Source: Paenibacillus cymbidii
Lineage (GTDB): Bacteria; Bacillota; Bacilli; Paenibacillales; NBRC-103111
Length of the DNA stretch: 64,000 nucleotides
Direction: 5' to 3'
Assembly (NCBI RefSeq): GCF_004764705.1
Contig: NZ_SHLX01000036.1
Span: 1-64,000, forward strand
The notes below the pieces were generated by a model that worked only from the letters and a program-made list of their open reading frames with translations, made no database searches and had not been told where the DNA came from. Below are positions 17,157-24,481 of the stretch, piece by piece. Made by a program: the position numbers and the translations under genes. Within the stretch, counting starts at the first letter, position 1; each line of letters starts with the position of its first letter.

Positions 17157-18716
17157 ATGAAACAAAAAAAGAGAACGATGTTCATGCTCCTCGCGCTTGT
17201 CCTGCTGCTTGTCGGCGTGCTGGCGGCGTGCGGAGGCAGCGGGTCGAAGTCCGGCGTCGAAGCGCCGACGGGTTCGCCTGCGCCGGCCAAGACGGACGAG
17301 CCGAAGAAAGTCGAACCGTCCTCCTCCAAATTGTTCAAAATCAATGTCATTACGGGAGGAAGCGGATTGCCCGCGCCGGCTGACGATTTCGTCAAACAGG
17401 GGCTCGACAAGGCGCTCAACATCGACCTCAACTTCAATGTGTATCCTTCGGCCGACGATTATACGAACCAATTGAACGTGCGCATGGCGTCGGGAAACTT
17501 CCCGGATTTGTTCGCCGTCGACCGGCCGCAGCTCAAGGAATTCGTCAAGCAAGGGCTGCTGCTCGATTTTACGCCATACCTCGACAAGCTGAAAGACGTA
17601 CGCAATTTGATCGGCGAAGATTCGCTCAAGAAGGGCATGGTTGACGGCAAAGTATACGCCATCGCCAAGTCGCCGCTCAACCCGAGCCTGACGTACTGGA
17701 TTCGCCAGGACTGGCTGGATAAATTGGGGCTCAAGGTGCCGACAACGCTCGATGAATTGATGAACGTGGCGACAGCCTTCACGAATAACGATCCGGACGG
17801 CAACGGCAAAAAAGATACCTACGGCATCACCGGTCAAGGCTTGCAAGCGTTTGCTCCGATATTCGGCGCTTTTGGCGTAGGCGGCGACACACCTTCTTTC
17901 TACGTCAGGGACGGTCAAATCGTAACGAATTTGTACGATCCGGGGATGCCGGGGGCGCTCGCATACATCAAGGACCTGATTGCGGCCAAAGTCGTCGATC
18001 CCGAGCTGCTGGCTAATACGGGGATTCAGCACAGGGAGAAAGCGATCAAAGGTCAGGCGGGGATCCTGTATGCCGGCGTCGGCGACAGGGGCAAGGATGA
18101 CGCGCAGGTCAAATCGGTCAATCCGAATGCCAATTGGATTCAAATTGCGCCGCCTCAAGGTCCCGGCGGCAAATACGACGGCGTGTGGGATGCCGGATCC
18201 ACATGGGGACGGATCGCGATTCCGAAGGCGCTGGAGAAAGATCAGGAGAAGCTGCAGCGCATATTCGACCTGCTCAACTACATTTCGGATCAAAAGAAAG
18301 GCGCTCGCCTCGTCATGTACGGAGTGGAAGGAAAGCACTACAACGTCGTGAACGGCAAAGTCGTCAAGACCGACCTGATGAGCAAGGAAGCCGGCTACAC
18401 ATACTTGTACCAATGGACGGGACGACCGGAACTGGAATACGTGACGACGAAGTCGCCGGAAGCGAGCGAATGGAACGCCTTCGCCCAGAAAACGCCGCGT
18501 ATTCAAATTTTGAACGGTCTGATCGATTATCCCGAAGGCTACAAGGCGGCTGACGCCGATCGCTTCATCAAGGAAGAGCTTGCGAAATTCGTATACGGTC
18601 AACAGCCGCTCACCGGCTATGACAATTTCCTGAAGACGCTCGACACGACGTTCAAGTTCAATACGTACCGCGATTCCGCCATCAGCCAGTTGAAGAGTTT
18701 CGGGTACGGCAAATAA
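17157..18716 (+). CDS. Extracellular sugar-binding lipoprotein (set 1)
   Basis: A 519-residue solute-binding protein of the LplA/YtcQ type. The N-terminus is a lipoprotein signal (KKKR region, hydrophobic core, LAAC with lipidated Cys25) followed by a Ser/Gly/Pro-rich linker. Family landmarks include GNFPDLFAVDRPQLKEFVKQGLLLDF and FTNNDPDGNGKKDTYGI, a calcium-loop-like segment found in large oligosaccharide-binding proteins. Start ATG 17157 has AAGGAAGGGAAAGGG upstream. It is followed by a strong hairpin at 18751, which closes transporter set 1. Confidence 0.93.
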   Translation: MKQKKRTMFMLLALVLLLVGVLAACGGSGSKSGVEAPTGSPAPAKTDEPKKVEPSSSKLFKINVITGGSGLPAPADDFVKQGLDKALNIDLNFNVYPSADDYTNQLNVRMASGNFPDLFAVDRPQLKEFVKQGLLLDFTPYLDKLKDVRNLIGEDSLKKGMVDGKVYAIAKSPLNPSLTYWIRQDWLDKLGLKVPTTLDELMNVATAFTNNDPDGNGKKDTYGITGQGLQAFAPIFGAFGVGGDTPSFYVRDGQIVTNLYDPGMPGALAYIKDLIAAKVVDPELLANTGIQHREKAIKGQAGILYAGVGDRGKDDAQVKSVNPNANWIQIAPPQGPGGKYDGVWDAGSTWGRIAIPKALEKDQEKLQRIFDLLNYISDQKKGARLVMYGVEGKHYNVVNGKVVKTDLMSKEAGYTYLYQWTGRPELEYVTTKSPEASEWNAFAQKTPRIQILNGLIDYPEGYKAADADRFIKEELAKFVYGQQPLTGYDNFLKTLDTTFKFNTYRDSAISQLKSFGYGK

Positions 18717-18750
18717 GTTCGTGATTGAAGAAGGAGACATTGAGGAGAAG

Positions 18751-18788
18751 CGGCCTGCCCCATCTGGGAACCAAGATGGGGCAGGCCG
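18751..18788 (+). terminator. Terminator after transporter set 1
   Basis: Fifteen-bp GC-rich stem (18751-18765 with 18774-18788) and an 8-base loop, followed by AGTTTGATTTC, a weak T tract. Confidence 0.75.
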
Positions 18789-18855
18789 AGTTTGATTTCG
18801 AATAGCAGCAGCGATCGGCGGAGCACCGTCTCTATCTGCCCTTGAGGATATAAAT

Positions 18856-18912
18856 ATCGTGCACGATTTGATTTAAATCGTCCACTTTTTCAATCGCCGG
18901 CAGCGCTATAAT
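18856..18912 (+). promoter_or_regulatory. Promoter with 21-bp-spaced direct repeats before transporter set 2
   Basis: ATCGTGCACG at 18856-18865 and ATCGTCCAC at 18877-18885 lie 21 bases apart on the same face of the helix. A perfect TATAAT at 18907-18912 begins exactly 30 bases after the second copy starts. The -35 position holds only ACTTTT, so an activator bound to the repeats is probably required. The same arrangement occurs at 27212. Repeats 21 bp apart abutting the -35 region are the classic AraC-family layout; the regulator at 22893 is the best candidate. Confidence 0.75.
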
Positions 18913-18956
18913 GAGCTCACAACACATCATATCCCATACGAAAAAGGAGCTTCGTT

Positions 18957-19913
18957 GTGAGAGCTAGCGATTTGAATGCGGTTTCAAAAATGGCGGCAGC
19001 GGACGGCCGCGCTTCCGTGCTGAAGCGCTTCCGCAAAATGTGGATGCTGTATGCGATGCTCGTGCCGGCGTTTGTTTTGGTTATTCTCTTCAATTACATC
19101 CCCATGTACGGCGTCATCATCGCTTTCAAAACCTTTCGTGTCGCCGATGGCATGTGGGGAAGCGCGTGGAACCATTTCGAGCATTTCCGCACGCTGTTCA
19201 GCACGGTCGGCTTCGCCCGGGCGCTGCGAAACACGATCATTATCAGCTTGCTGCGTCTGGCTTTCGGCTTTCCGATGCCGATTATTTTCGCCCTGCTGAT
19301 CAATGAAATGCGCAATGGCCGGTTCAAGAAAGCGGTCCAGTCCATCTCGTACTTGCCGCACTTTATTTCCTGGGTTGTGCTGGCCGGTGTTGTCGGCGAA
19401 ATCTTGTCGCCGCAGCGCGGGACGATCAATTATTTGATTCAGCTGGCGGGCGGCAAGCCGATTTATTTCCTCATCTCCAACGACTGGTTCCGGCCGATTC
19501 TGATTGCCACGGACATCTGGAAGGATGTCGGCTGGAGCGCCATCATCTATATCGCCGCGCTTGCCAGCATCGACCCGCAGCTGTACGAGGCCGCCGACAT
19601 GGACGGCGCCAGCCGGCTGCGCAAGGCCTGGCACATTTCGATTCCCGGCATCGTTCCGATGATCGTCATCCTGTTCCTGATCAAGATCGGGCATGTGCTC
19701 AATTCCGGCTTCGACCAAATTTTCAATCTGTACAATCCGCTCGTGTACGAAACCGGCGACGTGCTCGACACCTTCATCTACCGGATCGGCATTGTGAACG
19801 CCAGGTACGATTTTTCCACCGCGGTCGGCCTGTTTATGAGCGCCATCGGCATCGTCCTGCTGCTCGGATCAAATTTGATCATTCGCCGCAAGAGCGATTA
19901 CGGCATCTGGTAG
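18957..19913 (+). CDS. ABC transporter permease, LplB-like (set 2)
   Basis: A 318-residue carbohydrate permease. It has six hydrophobic segments, FNYIPMYGVIIAFKTF near the N-terminus and an EAA loop EAADMDGASRLRKAWHISIPG. The start is GTG 18957, preceded by AAAAAGGAG about 9 bases upstream. It is the first gene of a second transporter set with its own activator-type promoter. It is clearly homologous to the set 1 permease but too different to be a recent copy. Confidence 0.92.
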   Translation: MRASDLNAVSKMAAADGRASVLKRFRKMWMLYAMLVPAFVLVILFNYIPMYGVIIAFKTFRVADGMWGSAWNHFEHFRTLFSTVGFARALRNTIIISLLRLAFGFPMPIIFALLINEMRNGRFKKAVQSISYLPHFISWVVLAGVVGEILSPQRGTINYLIQLAGGKPIYFLISNDWFRPILIATDIWKDVGWSAIIYIAALASIDPQLYEAADMDGASRLRKAWHISIPGIVPMIVILFLIKIGHVLNSGFDQIFNLYNPLVYETGDVLDTFIYRIGIVNARYDFSTAVGLFMSAIGIVLLLGSNLIIRRKSDYGIW

Positions 19914-19977
19914 GAATATGCGCGAAGGGCATGTATGTTGAGAGACTGGATAACAATCGCGGAGAAGGAGTGTTATT

Positions 19978-20931
19978 GTGGGATCAGGCAACCGGAATAC
20001 GGCTGGCGGCCATACGGGAACGGCGTACAATCGCGCCGTCGTCCGCGGCCGTGGCGCAAGACGCTCCGCAGGCATGTGGAACGTCGCTTTGAACACGGGC
20101 ATGCTCGTGTTTTCATTCCTGATGATTTACCCGTTCTGGGACACGTTCATGCTTTCGTTCGCCAAACCCGAGGAAGCGGCGACGCTCGGGTTCCATTTGT
20201 GGAACAAGAACTGGTCGCTCAGCTCGTATCAATTTATATTCCGCAACAATCAGGTGCTGACCGCTTACGGCAATACGATATTCATCACTGTGATCGGGAC
20301 GCTGCTGGCGCTGGCGGTCACCGTATTGGCGGCATTCCCGCTGTCGAAGAAGGAATTGCCCGGACGCAGCGCCATCACGTTGATCTTTGTCTTCACGATG
20401 TTTTTCTCGGGCGGGATCGTGCCGTTCTACCTGACGATCAAGTCGCTCGGTCTGATGGATACGAGATGGGTGCTCATTCTGCCGCATGCGCTGAACGTGT
20501 TCTATGTGACGATCATGCGCAATTACATGATGTCGCTCGACAAGGGGCTGGAGGAATCGGCGCTGATCGACGGAGCCGGCTATTTGACGGTCATGTACCG
20601 CATCATTCTGCCGATTGCGCGGCCGATTCTCGCTACCCTGGTGCTCTGGAACGCGGTGTCCTTCTGGAACCAGTGGTATCACGCGCTGCTCTTCATCCGC
20701 GACGACCATAAGCTGGTGCTGCAGCTGCTGCTGCGGAGACTGATCGAATACTCCTCCGCGGAGGGAAGCTCGAGCATGGAAGCGTTTCGCCGGCAGAACG
20801 ACGCGATGCTGAATTCGGCCACGGTGAAGGCGGCGGTCATTCTGATTACGATCGGCCCGATCGTCTTCTTCTACCCGTTCATTCAGAAGCATTTTATCAA
20901 AGGCATTACGGTTGGCTCGCTCAAGGGATAA
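19978..20931 (+). CDS. ABC transporter permease, YtcP/LplC-like (set 2)
   Basis: A 317-residue permease with an N-terminal extension of about 35 polar, Gly/Arg-rich residues before the first membrane helix. It has the EAA-type loop ESALIDGAGYLTVMYRIILPIA and the subfamily C-terminus FIQKHFIKGITVGSLKG. The start is GTG 19978 after GAGAAGGAG. It forms the channel with the preceding permease; no ATPase gene accompanies them. Confidence 0.91.
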   Translation: MGSGNRNTAGGHTGTAYNRAVVRGRGARRSAGMWNVALNTGMLVFSFLMIYPFWDTFMLSFAKPEEAATLGFHLWNKNWSLSSYQFIFRNNQVLTAYGNTIFITVIGTLLALAVTVLAAFPLSKKELPGRSAITLIFVFTMFFSGGIVPFYLTIKSLGLMDTRWVLILPHALNVFYVTIMRNYMMSLDKGLEESALIDGAGYLTVMYRIILPIARPILATLVLWNAVSFWNQWYHALLFIRDDHKLVLQLLLRRLIEYSSAEGSSSMEAFRRQNDAMLNSATVKAAVILITIGPIVFFYPFIQKHFIKGITVGSLKG

Positions 20932-20985
20932 ATTGCTTTTTCATAAAAAGCATTTTATACACGATCAAAAGGGAGGAACGTTGCA

Positions 20986-22701
20986 ATGAAAAAAAGATCC
21001 GTATCTTGCGGTCTGGCTGCGGTTCTGATGCTGGGCGGCGTGGTCGGCTGCTCGAGCAGCGGCGGCAAGGGGGAGGCGCAGCCGTCGGCATCGGCGTCGG
21101 CGCAAGCATCGGCGCAGCCGAGCGCCTCGGCCAAGCCGTTCGAGAAAACGCTGGACATTGCATGGCTCGGCGGCGGCGGCACGGAGATCAAGGACAACAA
21201 CCGCGTGCAGCAGAAGATTGAAAAGATGTTCAACGTCAAAATCAAAAACACCAAGGTCGACAACCAGAATACCGATCAGGTATCGCTCATGATCAACTCC
21301 GGCGAGATGCCGGACGCCGTGTTCTATTACGGCGATGCCGTCAAGCTGTATAGCGACGGTGTGAGCCGGTCGATTTCGAAAGCCGCGCTGCAGAAATACG
21401 CGCCCAATTATGCGAAGATGCTGGACGCTCACCCGATCGGCTGGAAGATGAATCTGGTCAAAGGCAAAACGGACGAATATATCGCGCTGACCGGCCTGGC
21501 CGAACAGCAGGAAAGCTTGCAGTATCTCTCGATGTACCGGCTCGATTGGCTGGAGAAGCTGAATCTGGTGCCGAAGGTGAAGATGCAGCAGCTCGACAAG
21601 GAAGGCCGCATTTTTTTCTCGCCGGAAAGCATTTCGCTCGATCAGCTGGAAACGATTCTGAAGGCGTTTACATTCAACGACCCGGACGGCAACGGTAAAA
21701 AGGACACGTTCGGTGTCGCCGCCAGCAACGACAGAATGTCCGGCTGGGTTTCGTTGATGGGCGCCTATGGCATCGCGCCTGCCGGCTCCGCCGCGAATGC
21801 GCCCGGATACAACAAGGAAGTAAACGGCCAACTGGTCGAATGGAACATCCTGCCGCAATACAGGGATTTCCTCAAGAAAATGGCGGTCTGGTACAAGGAG
21901 GGCATCATCGACCCCGAATTCCCGACCTTGAATACGACCAAGCAATGGGAAAAGACGACCGGCGGCATCACCGGCTATTTCCAGACGGGTTACAACTACG
22001 TCGATCCTACGGCCAAGACGTATGCGGGCAGACCGCCCATGTCGGTATTGAACAACAACCCGAAAGCGAAAATTTTGATCATGGCTCCCGAGAAGGGACC
22101 GGACGGCTTCCGCGGGGTCAGCGCCAAAGCGCCGGTATCGCCGCTGACTTATCAGATGGTGATCGGCAAGAAGGTGGACGACGAGAAGCTGGCCCGCATT
22201 CTGCAAATCATCGATTATCTCAACTTTAATCAAGAGGGGATCATCTGGTCGAATTTCGGAGAAGTTGGCGTCGATTTCAAGTGGGAAGGCGAACCGAACA
22301 ATTCCCGACCGCTTCTGATGGAGAACGTGAATCCGAAACAAGAGGGGCTTGGCTATTATACCCACTCCATCAATACGCTCGACAGTATCAAATTCAATTT
22401 TGGGGAAATGCCGCGCAAGCTGATGGACTGGACCTTGTTCGGCGAAGGCAAGGATTTGAAAATTCGGCCTTACAAGTGGGATTACTTCAACACGACGAAT
22501 TTGTCCGCCGTGCAGGCCCAATACGGCGCCGGGCTGAAAACGATCGTCGACGAGTTTTTCTTCAAATCGATTCTCGGCGAAGTCGATGTCGACAAGGAAT
22601 GGGACGGCTACGTGGACAAGTGGAAAAAGGCCGGCGGCAGCAAAGTCATGGAGGAGCTGGACAAGGCGCCGAAGGTTGCCGATATGATTGCCGGCAAATG
22701 A
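20986..22701 (+). CDS. Extracellular sugar-binding lipoprotein (set 2)
   Basis: A 571-residue solute-binding lipoprotein. The signal peptide ends in VVGC (Cys22), followed by a low-complexity linker rich in Ala, Ser, Gln and Pro (QPSASASAQASAQPSAS). The mature part carries the family features MINSGEMPDAVFYYGDAV and FTFNDPDGNGKKDTFGV. Downstream is a hairpin at 22757-22790. The ligand is likely an oligosaccharide released by hydrolases nearby, by analogy with the family. Confidence 0.92.
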   Translation: MKKRSVSCGLAAVLMLGGVVGCSSSGGKGEAQPSASASAQASAQPSASAKPFEKTLDIAWLGGGGTEIKDNNRVQQKIEKMFNVKIKNTKVDNQNTDQVSLMINSGEMPDAVFYYGDAVKLYSDGVSRSISKAALQKYAPNYAKMLDAHPIGWKMNLVKGKTDEYIALTGLAEQQESLQYLSMYRLDWLEKLNLVPKVKMQQLDKEGRIFFSPESISLDQLETILKAFTFNDPDGNGKKDTFGVAASNDRMSGWVSLMGAYGIAPAGSAANAPGYNKEVNGQLVEWNILPQYRDFLKKMAVWYKEGIIDPEFPTLNTTKQWEKTTGGITGYFQTGYNYVDPTAKTYAGRPPMSVLNNNPKAKILIMAPEKGPDGFRGVSAKAPVSPLTYQMVIGKKVDDEKLARILQIIDYLNFNQEGIIWSNFGEVGVDFKWEGEPNNSRPLLMENVNPKQEGLGYYTHSINTLDSIKFNFGEMPRKLMDWTLFGEGKDLKIRPYKWDYFNTTNLSAVQAQYGAGLKTIVDEFFFKSILGEVDVDKEWDGYVDKWKKAGGSKVMEELDKAPKVADMIAGK

Positions 22702-22756
22702 CAGCCGATCTATCTATCTGAGGTTCCGGTCAATAAAGCGTAAACGCGCTCCGGGA

Positions 22757-22790
22757 GCGCCGCCACAAGGCATCCACTTGTCGGCGGCGC
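22757..22790 (+). terminator. Hairpin after transporter set 2
   Basis: GCGCCGCC-ACAAG pairs with CTTGT-c-GGCGGCGC around a 7-base loop. There is no strong T run, so termination may be partial and allow read-through into the regulator at 22893. Confidence 0.6.
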
Positions 22791-22892
22791 TTCCGGCATT
22801 GATTTTCCGCAGCTTGCTGTTGAATTCAAGCCGCTGATTTGTTCTAATGGAATCAGATATGTAAGCCCTTTCAAGAGACAGGGGGGAGCATC

Positions 22893-24479
22893 TTGTTTCA
22901 TTTGCTGATCGTAGAAGACATCCATTACGTCTGCGCCGGGATCAAGTCCACCGTCGAGGAGTTCGGGCTGCCGTTCGCGGCGATTCATACCGCGGCGAAC
23001 GGCGTCGAGGCCGTCGCCTTGCTGGAAGCCCACAAGGTCGATATTGTGATTACCGATATCCGGATGCCGAGGATGGACGGGCTGCAGCTGGCGGAATACG
23101 TGCATGGCCGTTACCCCGCGATCCGGGTCGTCGTATTGAGCGCGCACGAGGATTTCGGTTACGCCCAGCAAGCGATCCGTTTCGGCGTCAAGGGCTATTT
23201 GCTCAAGCCGCTGAAGAGCGAGTCGCTGCGCGACGTGCTGGCCGCGCTCATTCGGGAGCTTGAGCCGGCGGACGCCGAAGAGCCGGGGGGCAGCCTCGGT
23301 CAGCCGACAATCAGGCAGGACAAGCTGCTGAAATACGCGATAGAACGAACGGCGGAGCATACCGGCGGCGATGCCGATCCGCTCGACGGCGCGGAGCATA
23401 TGGAGCCGTTGAACGGCTACTTGCGCGCCGTGATCTGCAAAGCGGATTTGTCCGGAGGGGATCGTCCGGGGTTCTCGTTAAGCGATTTCCTTCTCGATGC
23501 GGCCAAGAGGTTCTGGGGTTCGCGCCAGGTGCCGGTCGTCTGGCACATGGACTATGCGGTCGTCGGCTTGAACGGCGAGGCATGCATCTATATCCGCCAG
23601 GTCGAGCCGCTCTTGCGCAGCTTCGTCCAGTTCGTGACCGATCAGGCGGCCCCGTTCGGCTTCCGTCCGAAGCTCATGCTCGGCGTCGGCAATTTGTGCA
23701 GCCATATCAAGCAGTTCCACACTTCGCACAACCAGGCGGTATATGCGCTCAGCTACCGCTTCTTCAACCGGAGCAGCCAGATCGTTTTTTTTCAGGAGCT
23801 GAATTACAGAAGCTATGCGGAGCTGGACGAACCGGCCATCAACCAGCTTGTCGATCGCGTGGTGGACGGCGTGCTTGCAGGCGACAAGCAGCCCTTGTTG
23901 ACGGATGTGCATGAATTGTTCCGCGCCATCGAAAGGAAAGGAACGTTCAGCACGGCAGATATTCATACCAAATGCCTGGAGATGCTGTTCCATATCGACC
24001 TTCGCCTGCGGCAGCTGCAGCGGCCGCCCGCGGCGCTCAGCAAATCTGCCATCCTGAACGAAATTCGGCAAATTGCCGACTACCAGGAGCTGGAGGCGTG
24101 GTTCGAGCGCACCTTGCTTGCCGTCATGCAGGAACGGGCGGGGCCTCGCGAGCCGGCGATGCCGGACTTCGTCAAGAAGGCGATCGCTTATGCGACCTTG
24201 CATTACCGGGACAAAATTACGCTGGAGGACATAGCCGTCCGCCTGCATATGCACCCCGCTTATTTCTCCGCGCAGTTCAAGAAAGCGACCGGCACCGGCT
24301 TCATCGATTATGTCAACACGGTGCGGATCGAGAAGTCGCGCGAGCTGCTCAGGCAGCCGGATTACCGGATCAAGGAAATCGCCGCTCAGGTAGGCTTCAG
24401 CGATTACACGTATTTCTGCCGGGTATTCAGGAAACTGGAAGGCTCGTCCCCGCTTCAGTACCGCGCGGATCATCTCTAG
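22893..24479 (+). CDS. Response regulator with AraC-type output domain (second pair)
   Basis: A 528-residue YesN-like response regulator. The receiver has E8/D9, phospho-acceptor D55 (VVITDIRMPRMDG-like IVITDIRMPRMDG) and K in GYLLKPL. A ~280-residue linker leads to the AraC domain (ITLEDIAVRLHMHPAYFSAQF; RIKEIAAQVGFSDYTYFCRVF). The start is TTG 22893 with GGGGGGAG 4-5 bases upstream. The kinase starts two bases after its stop. It probably binds the 21-bp-spaced repeats at 18856 and 27212, which flank this transporter-regulator unit, but this rests on position and site geometry. Confidence 0.91.
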   Translation: MFHLLIVEDIHYVCAGIKSTVEEFGLPFAAIHTAANGVEAVALLEAHKVDIVITDIRMPRMDGLQLAEYVHGRYPAIRVVVLSAHEDFGYAQQAIRFGVKGYLLKPLKSESLRDVLAALIRELEPADAEEPGGSLGQPTIRQDKLLKYAIERTAEHTGGDADPLDGAEHMEPLNGYLRAVICKADLSGGDRPGFSLSDFLLDAAKRFWGSRQVPVVWHMDYAVVGLNGEACIYIRQVEPLLRSFVQFVTDQAAPFGFRPKLMLGVGNLCSHIKQFHTSHNQAVYALSYRFFNRSSQIVFFQELNYRSYAELDEPAINQLVDRVVDGVLAGDKQPLLTDVHELFRAIERKGTFSTADIHTKCLEMLFHIDLRLRQLQRPPAALSKSAILNEIRQIADYQELEAWFERTLLAVMQERAGPREPAMPDFVKKAIAYATLHYRDKITLEDIAVRLHMHPAYFSAQFKKATGTGFIDYVNTVRIEKSRELLRQPDYRIKEIAAQVGFSDYTYFCRVFRKLEGSSPLQYRADHL

Positions 24480-24481
24480 TG

